A stretch of 64,000 bases of DNA from Tetrahymena elliotti 4EA (GCA_000231825.2 JH720315.1:207645-271644); one strand, 5' to 3'. Shown: positions 12,654 through 25,579, counted from the first letter of the stretch. Notes: generated by a model not told the origin, from the sequence alone. Made by a program: numbers and translations.

Positions 12654-13340
12654 AAATTTATTTATGATAATGTCATGTAATATTGTGCTTTATATTTATT
12701 TATAAATTAATTAATTACATAAAATTCACATTTCTTTTTGATGAATCAAACCTTTTCTAAAACCTTTTAGAATTTAAGAATAATAAATCAACAATTTAAA
12801 ATAAAATCTATTATATTTAATTAAGTTTTATAAGAAAGAATTAAGATATGAAGCAATTTTTTAGTTTTTTTGGGGGATATTTATATCTTGCATTTTAATA
12901 CTTTAAGTACTGTTAAATTTTTTAAATAATAAAAAGATAGTAGATAAAATAAGTTAGGCTACCCTAATTTAAATAAGATCATCATTATTTAAACTAAAAT
13001 ATTAGATTCGCTTTTTAATTATTTAAAATCCTTGCAATATAGTGAGGCTAAAAATAAATCTAAACATCTTTGGAAGTTACATTGGAATAAAATATTTTTT
13101 AAGTTAAAAAAATAATTTAAATGGTTTTATTTGAAAAAAATAAGCAAAGAAAAAGAGAAATTAGCAAGAAATATTATTTCTGTAAGTAGAATATAAAAAA
13201 AATTTTAGGTTTGTTTAACAAAAAATATGAAATAAAAATGATAACAGTGAATTGCATATTAAAAATTATTTTAATGAAAGAGGATTATTGTTGCTAAAAT
13301 AATTGATTGAATCTACCTATAAAAAAGGATGCAAGCATCT
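12654..13340. other. AT-rich spacer between convergent genes, no gene seen
   Basis: This is the 3' region shared by ALG1 and SEH1. It is AT-rich, with no coding frame or RNA gene recognised on either strand. Confidence 0.6.
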
Positions 13341-14424
13341 TCATTATTCTTAGGAATCCTAAGTCTCCTTAATACTTTTAATTTTTTCCCATTTACCCAT
13401 ACCAACAGATTTAAAAATTTTAATTTCATTATTGCTATCTGAAGTTGCTACTAAAGAAGCCATAATATTCCAAGATATCTTTTAGACTTCTATACTTTCT
13501 CTTTAGGTTTGATCAAATAAATCAATAACGTTGGTTATTTATATGGAATTTTAGTTTGTAGATAACTATTTCATATACCAGATTCTTGCACCTTCTTTAC
13601 CACAAGTAGCAATTAAGTGGAAAGATCTTCCATTAATTAAGCTCCATGATACATCACTAACATCTTAAGTGTGCATAAGTTATAATTGATTATTTTATTG
13701 GAATTCAAACTTCATTTGATAGTGGTCTTAAGCATTAACTGTTTAAAGATTATTGAAAACTATGATTTTAAATGATTAACCAGATTTGATCTCTTCATCT
13801 ATATACTTCTAATTAACTCCATTAATTCCATTTTAGTTTTTTGTTTGTGATGTATCTCTATCTTTACATCCTACAGCAATCATATGCTTCTTATCAAATC
13901 TATTTTTATTCCAAGAAATACTATTAATACCCAAAGCTGAGACAGAGATGTTAGATATTTATTCATGAATTTATAGATTCAAAAGATCTTTAAATTAGAA
14001 AATACTGATTCTTCCATCTGCTCTAGCAACAGCTAATATAAGACCTGCATGAATAGGAGCAAATTTCATATCTTCAATAACTTCTTTATCATTATAGATT
14101 TTAATAGGCTTCCATTGCTCTATACCAAAAAAATTAATTAATATTGATTTTAATTGGGTTGTTTAATATTACTTTGAAGTTATTATTCATTGGGGTCTCT
14201 TTATATTGATGTGATATCTTTGTATTCTTGATAAATATGAATAGAGCGGTCCATAGAGCATGCTGCTAAAATAGTACCAAATTATGGATGAGCCCATTTA
14301 ACTTTTCTAACTGGGCCTTCTTAATTAGTGATTGAGTGGTATAAATCCCATTTTCCAGATTAATTTTTTTACCAAATTTTAACATTTCTGTCTGTAGAGC
14401 AAGTAACTAACCTTTGTCCATACC
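13341..14424 (-). CDS. SEH1: SEH1-like nucleoporin (WD repeats), first exon not resolved
   Basis: Two exons on the minus strand (14424-14173 and 14119-13341) give about 343 codons. The order of motifs is that of SEH1: YGQRLVTCSTDRNVKIW, VKWAHPQFGTILAACSMDRS, MKFAPIHAGLILAVARADGR, ISWN...MIAVGCKDR, VSWSLINGRSFHLIATC and ISWNIMASLVATSDSNNEIK. SEH1 is a beta-propeller of the Y-complex of the nuclear pore and of the GATOR2/SEA complex. The 53-nt intron at 14120-14172 is clear. The first visible exon starts in phase 1 just after an AG at 14425-14426, so a short upstream exon carrying the first ~20 residues is needed. ATGs near 14614, 14629 and 14824 are candidates, but none gives an obvious SEH1 N-terminus. 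One Gln-rich insert lies between repeats 4 and 5. Confidence 0.88.
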
Positions 14425-14426
14425 CT

Positions 14427-16183
14427 ATTCAAAGTTAAGATATAAATAATGATTAGAATATAAATGTAAAATATAAATTATCAAAAGAAAGAGAAACAAA
14501 AATGTTTGAAGTAGATAAGGAGTTGATCTAGGGTTTAATTATTAGAATAATTTGATAATTAAATAAATATCAAATAAGAATTAATTTGGCCAAATATGAA
14601 TAAAAAATTCATAAGAATGCAAACCCATAAGATATTTAGTTAATTTTATGAATTGATTATAAATAAATGTTAGACAAGATAATTAATTAGTTAATGCTAA
14701 ATTTTCTTTATTAAGATATCTTGCTAAGATTTTAGCTATGATTTGCACTAAAAAAATAAATTATTAATTAGATTTATTAAAAATAAGTATTAAAAAATTC
14801 CCTTTAGTGTTGCCGCTATGACATAAATAGTTGAAGTGGAGTCAAACAAGGGATAAAGAGAAATGGGGTATTCAAGATATACTCTCCTAATACTATGGAG
14901 AACTATATAGCTATACCTGAATATTTTTTTTTCCCTCCAATCAAGCAAATCAATAATAACTCTAAAAATTAATTATTTTTTTGCAATAAATAAAGAAACT
15001 AATCAGTATTTTTAAATTTAAGTGCATTTGAAATAATATATTTTATTTTAATAATTATTGCTCAAATTTCCCTTGTTAATAAAATATCCTTTCCTTTTGT
15101 GTTAGTATAATATTTGGCCATTTTAAAACGAAGCATTTTTTTCTTGATTTGTATCACATTAAGATTAACAATATTATGATATTTTATCATTTGTATCAAA
15201 AATGAATTCTCTTTTTCTATCCCTTCAATACTATTTATAATAAAATGGTAAAATAATTACAATCAAATGATATATCGTGAATTATATCCTAATGAAAAGT
15301 GTTTATGGCTTGAAATCCTTCCTAATTCATTTTTTTAAACTTTATTTTGAAAAAACAAAATATCTCTTAACTTTGAGCTATATATTATTCAATTTTTAAA
15401 TACAAAAATAATTACTTTTTTGCTTTAGTATTCAATTTTAATACTCTCATACAAAAAACTAATGAATTTATAATTTAATATGCAAAATCCTTAAATTATA
15501 ATAAATATGCTTCTCTCTTTTATAAATTAACTTTGAGACGAGCTAAACAAAAATAATTACTTTCCTTTCATATTTTTAACATTTTATCAATCTTCATCAT
15601 CATTTTTTTAAATTAATTAAAATGATATTTACAAATTAAGAAATTTCAATCTTAAATTATTTCAAAACTTGATATTTTTTAATCAATACTTTATCCAAAG
15701 AATTAAAAGCTTCAAATTTTTTAGATTTTTAAAATGATAAAAGTGTCATATCAGAGTTATGAAGAAGCTCATTTAACAAATATTCAAGATTTACAAAAGA
15801 ATAAGCTTAAAACTTCATCTATTTGTGATATTTTAATTTTTAAAATATTAATTTAATTAATTGCTTTACAAAAATGATTAATTTTAAACTTTTTTTCAAT
15901 AAAAATAATTTTAATTAAAAAAATGTAATATAATTTCTTAAATTTTTTGGAGAAGGAGAATAGAAATTAAATAAAGGAAATTGTTTAGATTACAAAAATT
16001 TACTATGAACTAATAAGTCAACAATTTCATTTTTTTAAAGATTAATTCAATAAGATACTATTTAAAAACGTAAAATATTGAATAATTAAAAACATAAATA
16101 TTTACTTAAATTATTACTAAAAAAATAGATATAATTTGATTTTCTGTTTTGAAAAAGTGAAAAATAAATATTTTAGGTTAGAA
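14427..16183. other. Spacer; probably holds SEH1 exon 1
   Basis: The left part (14427-14850) should contain the unresolved first exon and first intron of SEH1 on the minus strand. The rest is AT-rich sequence with no gene recognised. The right end is the promoter side of the acidic type I membrane protein. Confidence 0.5.
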
Positions 16184-17548
16184 ATGAAAAATTCGATTTT
16201 GTTTAGCATAGTGATACTATTTAGCTCTTTGCTTCTTTGTAGCGGATAACTTATAATGGGAACCCCACTAGCAAAAGAGTTTGAAGAGATGTAGCAAGCT
16301 TGTAATTTTTCTTTATCTTAAAAGAATTAAATAATTTTTTTTCAAATAGTGGATGAGGTAAGTGATGAAGAGCTTCAAGAAATAGAATAAGAAATAGAAG
16401 GAACTCTTCTGAAATCAGAAGGAGTTTTAGAAGATTTATATAATAAAAACAAAGATGAAAATCTTTCTGATGAAGAAATGCTTTCTGCTTTGAAGTTATC
16501 TGTAAAAAAAATCCATGATGATTAAGAAGAAGAATAAAAAAAGAATATTTCCAAAGATTTAAAATTGGCAACTAGTATTATTGGAGAGTCAACTTTAGAT
16601 GAAATTCAAGAGGAATTAAAAGAAGGATATTTTTTCCATCCTTAGAATAAGAGTACCTAATCTTAAAAATAAAAATAGAAATCTATCAAAAATAAAAAAA
16701 AAGAAATATTAGACTTGATTAAAAAAGAAAAATAATGGTTTTAGTCATCTAGAAATTAGTAACAAGGTGATGATGATAGTGAATTTAAGTAAACAGAATT
16801 TTAGGAAAAAGTTGCTTAAAATAAGAAAAAATATGATTCTTACATATCAGCATAGAATAATTCTTTTAAAAAAATTGAAGAGCAGCTGAAGAGACTTTAA
16901 AACAAAAATTCTTTCTAAGAAACTGAATAAAAAGATGATAAGGATTCTTCATTTTTGTAAGAAACTCTTGATTCAATATTTGAAGATAAGCCATTAGAAG
17001 ATTTAATTGAGCCCATCATTTTGGATTCAGAAAAGGAAAGATTAATTGTTACTGAAGAGGGAGAGTAATTAAAAAGCTTAAAAGAAGAGTATGTAGACCA
17101 TGAATCTTTAGAGGTACTAGAAAGAGAAATCTAAGATTTAATGTAAGTAGGAGATGAAATTCATGAAAAGTTTTTAGATGAGCAAGAAATGATTGAACAA
17201 ATTTTAGAAAAATCTGAATAACAAGGAGCATAAAGTGGTGTTTTTGACATTGATGATGACACATAACAATAGAAAAATGAAGACCATTTGGAGAATTAAA
17301 TAAATGAAAATACTAAAATATAAAACCAAGAAATCATTTAAAAAGCATAAGAAAAAGAAAAAGAAGAAGAGTAAGAAGAAAAAAGTAGATTATATAAAGA
17401 AGTTGCTTTTGCAGTAATTATTATCTTGGTTATCATATTCTTAATTTTTGGATCCTAAAATGATGTCTTTTCATACTTCTCTCAAAGTAGACGTGCAAAA
17501 GATCCATTTTACAGAGACGATGAAGCATAATAATCATTAATTCATTGA
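16184..17548 (+). CDS. Acidic secretory-pathway type I membrane protein, 454 aa
   Basis: A single uninterrupted frame of 454 codons, ATG at 16184 to TGA at 17546-17548. Residues 1-22 (MKNSILFSIVILFSSLLLCS) are a clear signal peptide. Residues ~25-395 are hydrophilic, strongly acidic and predicted mostly helical or coiled-coil (many E, Q, K; repeated EEL, EIQ, LEREIQDL patterns), with no cysteine motif. A single membrane segment follows at about 407-424 (VAFAVIIILVIIFLIFG), then a ~30-residue cytosolic tail ending FYRDDEAQQSLIH. An acidic luminal region plus a single membrane anchor fits a granule matrix, ER or Golgi protein, but I do not recognise the family. No intron is needed. Confidence 0.8.
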
Positions 17549-18036
17549 ACTAATTAACTTTTTATTTTTGTAAATTCAATTTAATATTTATTCATTTACA
17601 ATTTTCATTGAATTTAAGTAATTTATTTTTAATCAAATTTTGATTATTTCTATTTTATTTAATTTTATAAAAAAAATAATTGCTCTTAATTAAAATTATA
17701 TAGTCAACAATATTTTTTTAAAAATATATGTACCTAATTTTTTCTTCAAAAATAGAAACTATATATGTATATGCATGAACAAAAAATTAAAAAGTTTAAA
17801 ATTATTAAAAATACAAAAATTTTTTTTGTGAATTGATAAAGATCAGTTCATTTTTTAAATTTAACAAATTTTTGAGAAATTAATAATGGTAATAAAATTA
17901 AAAAGATTTTATTCTTTAAAAAATAAAATTTTTTGAATGCAAAAAAATGTTAAAATCAATTGATGTGCTTAAGGATATCTGCTCTTGTTACAACATATAT
18001 TTGTATTACTTAAAAGACATACCCAAAAAACAATTT
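17549..18036. other. Spacer between convergent genes, no gene seen
   Basis: AT-rich 3' region between the acidic membrane protein gene and paralogue A. Nothing else was recognised. Confidence 0.6.
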
Positions 18037-20287
18037 TCAAGATCCCTTATTTGATAAAAGTGAGGAAAAAATTCTAAAATCTAACTCACTAAGATTTTAG
18101 ATATTATTAGAGCAGCTTTATAAATATTCCTTAATTAATTACTATTAAAGGACTTGAGATTACGAAATTATAAATGATGATTCATAATAGGTCAACTTTT
18201 AATCTTTTTGTTAATGAAAAATAAATATTTATTTAGTAATCTTTAAATTAAAATAAATTGACCATTCAGTTTCTATTTATTTTTCAAATCTTCTATTTTT
18301 AAATCTAATATCCGATCAGAGCATCCAATAAGTTATAAAGCTGCATATTATTCTTGGCTCAATAGCACCATAATTGCCTTTTTGAGAGTTATCATGTCAT
18401 ATAAAAAAGTTTTGATATCCAAATTTTGATTAATTTGTTGGTCAATTTGTTAAAGTTATTGATTACTAAGACCTGTCTTTTACTGAATTCTTTTTTTTTG
18501 CCTGCATATGCTTTGAATAAAATTGTTAAGTTAATTTTAAAAATAGAAAAAAATTACGTAAAACGAAAAATTAGATTTTTAATTTTGCTTGAAAGAGTAG
18601 AATTTTAGAGAGCTAATAACTTTGGAATTGAATTATCCTAACACTATTATTATATTTATTGTTAAATTTATTCTAAATTTTATTAAATATTTGTCTCTAT
18701 ATTTTTTTAATCAAACTTTGACTAAATATTCTACTTCTATTTAGGCACCAAAAAGCTACTATCTCTAAAGTTGTTTTTTGAAGATTTTAATTATGATATT
18801 TAGCTTTTAGTTATTGAAATATTACTTGAGTTCAAATATTAATTAGGCTAACAATCTTATTTAGTCAAAGAAATTTCTTAAGTACTATTTGATTTTTCTT
18901 TGAAAAAATCAATACTTGTATTTTTTTGAGCTTATAAAACACCTAATTATTGACTTTGAAATGTTTTAAAACTTGTTTTTGGTTTATTATGCTATTCTTT
19001 TCTCTCTTTTTTGTTGTGCTGTAGGGTTTAATCTAATTACAATTTCTTTTTGTTTATAAATTTTGGTATTATATTTGACTCATCTTTTGACTCATCTATC
19101 AAATCTGATTCTTCTTGTCTTTAAATATTATTGCTATTATTATTATTATTATTTAGTATCAATTATTATTGGATTAGATTATTATCTATTTTATTTTGCT
19201 GGCCTTTATAGAGATTATTATCTTTTAAAATTTGTAAATACTTATCTTAGAACATTATCTTTAAGAAAGAAAAAAAGAGATCTTTTTGGATGGAGCTCTC
19301 TGAGACTTTCCTGCCTAAAATGCCTAAAAACATAAGACATGTAAAAATGCTACTAACAAAGGAGAGAATTTGTGGAACAGTTTAGTATTGAATGATAATC
19401 TGCTAAACAATCTCGTCTGGATATATAATTACGGTACTATAGCTTCCAATACCTATTTCTTAAGTTGCATATTATTTATCTAAAGTTGAATCTGACTAAG
19501 TATATTAAATAGGAGATTAAAATATGTGCTCTTCCTAGATTAAAGGACCTTTGTTAACTGAAGTGACTGATTGCTATGTTTTTAGTTGTGTAATTATTTA
19601 TTAATTTCCTACAGTGTAGACTATTACATTCCTATAATAGGTTTACATTTCTTAAGTTCTAGTATTATACTAAGATGTCAAAAGCTTCAGCTTCAATCCT
19701 GAATTGATACCATTGATCACTTTATCTATATCAGATTGGTTAGCACAGTTATTTGGAAGAAAAGTTTTTAAAAAATCTATTTCTAAACATCCATAAGTGT
19801 AGATTTGAATCTAAGAAATCAAATTCTTATGATTATTAAGAGAAAGTGTATAATTTGATATTTTTGAAAGATCTAAACAGAAAAATCCTACCAATTTTTT
19901 GTTTGTGCAATTAATAATGTCAAGCTATATAATAACAGACTCATCACCACTCTTTTGATAAAAGTATGCCAAATAAACTAAAAAAGTTTTATTTTAATCC
20001 AAAGTGTATTATGAGTTAGAATTCACATCATAGTCATATTTAAAAGCTACTAAGTCATTAGAAAGAGTAATGTTAACATAATCATCAGTAATAAAATTTT
20101 ATGACCTGAAATTAGGTTATATTTCATTTAAAATGTATTACCTCATTATGTAAACAAAATATGTTAATGTGGTTATGATTACTAAAAAAGTGAGGAGAGT
20201 TTCTATCAATGTTCCTTTTTTAGTTTAGCCACTACCAACGTTAAATGAAAATTAAGATGAAAATAAATCTAACTTTGAATAATGCAT
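18037..20287 (-). CDS. Family paralogue A: two-pass membrane protein, 713 aa
   Basis: Exons 20287-18723, 18672-18263 and 18203-18037 (minus strand) join in frame to 713 residues. It starts MHYSKLDLFSSQF, shared with B-E, followed by membrane segment 1 (~35-57, LLTFLVIITTLTYFVYIM). The extracellular or luminal part (~60-335) has four conserved cysteines in NCT, FCLDLS, YGCLEID and NCANQ contexts and the motif TSQYNTRTQ. Membrane segment 2 (VSSIFTCLMFLGILGR) precedes a long polar tail with an Asn run encoded by ATT repeats on the plus strand near 19138-19155. The C-terminal module (NLDIKTFLYDMITLKKAI, then YYESSFIISQ) is shared by all five copies. The 50-nt and 59-nt introns are inferred from frame and alignment. 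The family is not recognised, and function and location in the cell are unknown. A is the most diverged of the minus-strand copies. Confidence 0.8.
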
Positions 20288-20890
20288 TTTTACAATTACT
20301 TTATTCTACTTTGAAAACTACTTAATTCAATTATTATTAAAATTAATGAATAATCTCTAATTTTTATCAAAATTTTATTGTAAACTTGTTCTTATTAAAG
20401 CAAAGTAAATAATAAAAGTGTGTCAAACCTTCAGCCTTATTAACAACACATTATTATTTTAATTTTTATGATAACTTTTAAATTTTTATAAATTTTAAGA
20501 GATATTTTTAATGTTAATTTTTATCACTAAAAATAATTTTAAAAGTACTTTTATTTTTCTAGTTAAAAATATTTTAAATATAATCTTTCATTCACTGTTA
20601 TTATTTTTTAAAAAAAGACATTAAAAAACTTAATCTCTTTAATTATTTTTTTATTTGAACAAAAAAACGAAAGAAGAATTTAGAAAAATTAATTAGGCTG
20701 AATAACTTTTTAGAAAGCACAATCAATATTGATAAATTTCTTAAACAAATTTTTAAAAATAATGTTTTTATTCATAAAAATTTATTTAAAATTTGTTATA
20801 ACTTTTAGTCCAAAAAAATATTTTATGAAATAAAAAATCTGAGTTTAATATCAAGAAATTATTTTTTTTGTCTTGTGTTACTGATATTTT
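20288..20890. other. Spacer between paralogues A and B
   Basis: 600 bp, AT-rich, with no coding frame. It should contain the promoter of A (minus strand) and the 3' end of B. Confidence 0.6.
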
Positions 20891-23103
20891 TCACATTTTA
20901 TAACAATTTTTAATAGATGCTAAAATCCTTGAATCTAAATTAGACATATTTTCTTCATTCTCTGAACATCTTGCAAAAAACTCTTCTATATATTCCTTTT
21001 AAAATTTTTCTGACTGTAGAATGTAATTCTACATTTCATAGTGGCTCAGTTATTTTTCTTTTTCTTTATTTATGAATAATTTTTACAGTATTAAACTACA
21101 TTTTATTAAAATGAAATAATACCTATTTATTGCAAACTACAGTTAAATTTTGAGATGTCTAGATTTAAGAAGCTGGAAGAAAAACCCAATAAGTGAAGTG
21201 CTGCTAATTAGTCTTTTGTTAATAGCATTGAAACAGCTTTCTTTAAAAATATAATTTCTTTAACAAAATTTAAAATATTTAAATCCTTTTTGATCTATTC
21301 TTCAATTATGCTTAAAGGACAGTTGCTATTATCTTTGATCTCTTAATTTTGTTTTCTGAAAAGGCTATTCATTTTTAATTAAAATTTAATTAAAAAATAT
21401 TCAATGTATATTTTTAATTACTTGAGCCTGAACATGAGTTTCTAAAATTATTCTGAAGTTTTAGAATTATTAATTACATCTAATATTTTGGTAAATTTAC
21501 TAGGCATTCTTTCAAATTTCTCTTCTTTTGTTTTCTCTAAGAACAAAAGTTTCTTATTTTTAAAAGCAAACTTTTAGCTTAAACTTACATTATTAGAGTT
21601 GATCAAACTTTAATCTTTTTGAAAACTGCTCATTTAATATGTCGGAGATCCCGAAATTATTGATTCTTAAATGTTAAAATTGTTAATGTAGAAGTTTTAT
21701 TTAAATTTTTTGTCTGGTTTAAATTTAGACAATTCTAGACCACCTGATTCTTAATCATTTCTTTAATACTTTTCAAATTAAAACCTTTATTTTTCTTCTT
21801 ATTTTTAATTTATTTTGCTGGTTTAAGTGTCTAAATTAATTTCATTCGTATTTAAGGTTTACTCAACATCTAATAAAAATTTTTATTTATTAGTAAATGC
21901 AGGTACACATATTGGCTAACTATCGGGATATTCTTTCTCTAAGTTAAGTTAATCTCCTTTTCTTTGGTAGTCTTATTTGTTAGTTTCAGATTCTAAGTAA
22001 TCTGCTTCAGAATAACTAGATGATTAAAGACATTTATTTTTTTACACTATTTTTAAATAATCTACTTAATATAGATTTTTTAAAAAAAGCATAAAGAAGT
22101 CTTTATTAATTGATTTTTGAGAAACAAATCTACCAAAAATCCCTAAAAGCATTAAAAGTGTAAAGGTGCTATTTACTACAGCAAAAACTTGAGGTAAAGT
22201 GGGGTATTAGACTTAAATTTACTAAACAATTTCATCCAGAAATATTACTGCTGTACTATACGCTCCTGCTTAAATTGTATGAAGAGCATATTCCCTATCA
22301 TATCCCTAATCTTACTAAACATATTATATAGGAGAAGAAAATGAAGATGTAGATTAGACAACAAGCCCTTATTTAATTTAAGTGACTTGCTTTTAGGTTC
22401 TTAATTATGTCATTATAGATTAATTAGCTACTGTATAAACAATCGCATTTCTATAGTTGACTTATATTTCTTAAGATGTTGTATTGTATTAAGAAGTAAA
22501 TAACTTAAATCTTAAAACAGCATTCACACCATTAATCACACCATCTATTTCATTTTGAGTTGCACAATTATCTGGAATAGTAGTTTTTAAACTGTCCAGA
22601 TCTAAGCAGCCATACATAAATATTTCAATCATAGACTTCAGATTATCTTTTGTGCTAAGAGACAAAGTATAATTAGAAACAGTTGAGAAATCTAGACAAT
22701 AAAAACCTCTAAGGTTCTGATCAGTACATTCAGTCACATTTAGAGGTATAAATTAAGATAAGCTAGGACTATTATAATATAAATAAGCTATAAACACGAA
22801 ATATGTCTTATTTTGAGAAATTTATAGATTTCCTGAAGCCTGGCCTTATTCAAATCGAAATCCTATCATACTATTACTTAAGGGAATATCAATTTTATCT
22901 TCAGTTATAAAGCTTTAAGATCTAAAAACTGGTTCTATTTAATTAGTAAAGAAAAGTTGTATCATGTAAATTAAATATGCACAAGCTACTATTATAATCA
23001 ACAGAGAAAGAATAGTTCCAAACAAAGTCCCTCTTTTCCTTTATTGATTACCTATGTTAAAAGTAAATTGAGAAGAAAATAAATCTAATTTAGAATAAAG
23101 CAT
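20891..23103 (-). CDS. Family paralogue B: two-pass membrane protein, 715 aa
   Basis: Exons 23103-21123 and 21057-20891 join in frame to 715 residues. It begins MLYSKLDLFSSQFTFNIGN, then basic KRGTLFG before membrane segment 1 (ILSLLIIIVACAYLIYMI). The ectodomain carries FRSQSFITED, the four conserved cysteines (VTECT, FYCLDFS, YGCLDLD, DNCATQ) and TSQYNTTSQ. Membrane segment 2 (VVNSTFTLLMLLGIFGR) leads to a long Gln/Ser/Lys-rich tail and the conserved module KKDLNILNFVKEIIFLKKAV. The last 65-nt intron (21058-21122) is in phase 1, as in A, C, D and E, and the final exon starts with the HYEMQ block. The ectodomain is much better conserved than the tail. Function unknown. Confidence 0.85.
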
Positions 23104-24337
23104 TTTTTTCAATTTTTGTTTTTTTTGTTTTAATTTTTGATAAATAATTACAGATTATTTATTAGTTCTACTTTCTTATTTTAAATTAATTGAATAAAAA
23201 AATCACCACTAGCCTTAAATTGAAGCTGTTAGCTTTTTGTATTAATCGATTTATAAAAACCAATAAATATTTATTGATCCATTAATCTTATTCTAAATTT
23301 AAATCAGTTCATAATAAGCAAATAGGCCTGAAATCGATTTTTTATAGAAAATACTTTTGGTTAAGATTTTTTAAGAAATAAAACAACATAAAATAATTCA
23401 TCTAAATAAAAATATATTCACTATTTTGGCAGATAATTTTCAAAAATGAAATAATTCGAGTTTAATTTAAAAAAGATGTTGATTTTAAAAATAATAAAAT
23501 GAAAGAAATTAGATTTTAATTCTGAATTATTAAAAGTTATTACTTTCTATGAAAAAATATAATTGTGAGTTGAAACTATCTTATTTTTCAACTCTTCACT
23601 TCATTTGCCATGAATAATAAAATGAGAAAAGAATTTGCCTAATTTAAAATTTGTAAAATTGATAATTAATCTTCTGGAAAAATTTCTAATCACCATAAAA
23701 AAATAAATAAATGTTTTTTGAGTCTAATTATTTGTTTTTAGTTTTACTTTATTTAATAAGAATTTAGGACTAAAAAAATATTGATTGTCACTTTTCCATT
23801 ATAATTAATAAACTCTTATGAAATAAGAAAAAAAAAATATTTTTTATTCTTTATGTTTTTAAAGACTGCTCAAGCATCAAATAGTTTTTTTAATTAAATT
23901 TTATTAAGAGTAATCATAGGTAAATTATTAATCATTAATTTTTATCTTATCAAAATTAGCAAAGTAAACACATTTTCTAATCTAATTTTTACTAAATAAA
24001 AATAGCAATAAAATTTTTTAATTTTTTTAATCTTATTAAAATAGATATTTTAAAATTAATTTATTTTTTTCTATGAACAAAGTGTTTTTTTTTCATAAAA
24101 CAAATTACTAAATTTTGTTGAATTAGAAATATAAATATTTTAAAATATATTAACTAAAATGTATTTAAAACAATAATAGTACAAAAATTAATTTTAGGAT
24201 ATTTAATTAGAGGTGCGTACAGAGCGCTGAATAATTTTTTGCATATTTGACACAAAATTTTTTGCTTAGTCCCACTTGCACAATCAGCAAACTAGAAAAA
24301 GATATAAGTTAAAGAATTAATTTTAATTAATATTAGA
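23104..24337. other. AT-rich spacer with a small GC-richer patch
   Basis: The promoter side of paralogue B, otherwise AT-rich. A GC-richer patch at 24212-24296 (GAGGTGCGTACAGAGCGCTG and following) stands out; it could be a terminal-repeat relic of the nearby mariner element or an RNA, but I found no partner copy. Confidence 0.45.
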
Positions 24338-24628
24338 ATGAGCAATAAAGCCAGTATATTATTATATTGTATATTAGTAATCTTGGACTAAAATCATTGA
24401 TATTTCTTTTTTTCTCAGTAGTATTTTAAGTAATTTAATTCATCCTAATTAAATTAAAAAGGATATAAATTCACTACCAAAAACCTATTAATACCCACAA
24501 CATCAAGCAGATTATAATAAACTATTACAAATAATTAGATACCAAGCAAATCTGCTCCATAGGATTACTTTAAAATCTCAAATGCTAATAAAGATTACAC
24601 AATATATTAAATAAACAAATTATAATGA
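24338..24628 (+). CDS. Possible small protein with one intron, 82 aa
   Basis: ATG at 24338 opens MSNKASILLYCIL, a signal-like hydrophobic start. If a 42-nt intron (24377-24418, GTAATC...TCTCAG) is removed, the frame continues for 70 more codons to TGA at 24626-24628. Both exons are multiples of three. The second part is polar (Gln, Asn, Ser, Thr rich), with no cysteines and no family recognised. The intron has the size and ends seen in real genes here. The piece is short and sits beside a decayed transposon, so it may be chance. Confidence 0.35.
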
Positions 24629-24834
24629 ATGAATGAGTTGATTGAGGTGGAGATAGATTGTCCTAGTAATTATAACACTATAAATTTAAGAAAACAGATG
24701 TATCATAATTCTAATTTATGAATGACAAGAATAATTAATTTTTATAAATGTTTGAAATGAATATGAAACCATATAAAAAACCATGAAATTAAATTTCTGT
24801 TACGTTCTATTATTTAATTCAATTTATTTGGGAT

Positions 24835-25370
24835 ATTATCAATGAATTTTTTAATTTATTTACAAATTTCTTTGTCCTCAAGAAAGGTTCTTTTTACGTA
24901 TTGGAGATATTCTTCAAAATTGTCAAAGTTTTAACTTACCTCTCAACTTTCCATTTCACAACGTTTCAAATACCTTCAATATGGCTTATGTCTGGATTTT
25001 GGCTTACCCAAAGTAACAGCTTTATTGATTAGCTTTCAAAATAATCTAAGACTAGGCTTCCAGTATGAGGTCTGGTGTTATCTTGTTGGAAGTAAGTATC
25101 TTCATCAATAAATTCTTAACATTCTATTTTTATTTGATTGTATCTTTGTGTTAATTTAAACAAACACTTCCAACACTTTTTTCTAAGGGTATATATATTT
25201 GATTCTTAACAAAATTTCAAGTTCCATAAAAATAATAATGCTGAAATTTAATGAAATTTGTTTAGTAGATACTTTCCATTAAATAAATTTCATTTAATTT
25301 AGAATACCAAAGTAGCGAAATATTATCTCTTAGCATTTTTTAGAAAAGAATTACAAAAATGGACTCATGC
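24835..25370 (-). pseudogene. Decayed Tc1/mariner transposase (DD34E)
   Basis: On the minus strand the second half of a Tc1/mariner catalytic domain is visible. YFQQDNTRPHTG (second Asp, codon 25082-25080) is followed by LDYFESQSIKLL, QNPDISHIEG (Glu codon 24977-24975) and VVKWKVER. Exactly 34 residues separate the Asp and Glu, the DD34E spacing. It is broken: TGA sits at 24966-24968 where the conserved Trp after IEG is expected, another TGA occurs at 25217-25219, and the C-terminal helix (FEEYLQYVKRTFLEDKEICK) continues in a different frame after about 24930. The first Asp region is not recognisable. No terminal inverted repeats were confirmed. The element lies between family paralogues B and C. 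Confidence 0.85.
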
Positions 25371-25579
25371 GTAATTGTACAGATTAAACTTATTTTAGTA
25401 TTTTCACTTATTTATTTATTTTTTATGAAAAAATTTTCCATAATTAGATAATTAAATGAAATTATTTTTCTCATGATTTTTTGAGAAATAGTTTATTTTT
25501 ATATTAAATATTCTTTTTGAATGATAATTATTTTATATTATTTTTAATGCTATTTAAGCTGGCTTTTAAAAAAAATGGA

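Noticed and set aside
16251..17264. Two minus-strand ORFs opposite the acidic membrane protein
   Set aside because: They are hydrophobic shadows of Glu/Lys-rich coding sequence on the plus strand.
19063..19335. Plus-strand ORF with Tyr/Leu-rich translation
   Set aside because: It is antisense to the tail and second membrane region of paralogue A, including its Asn run.
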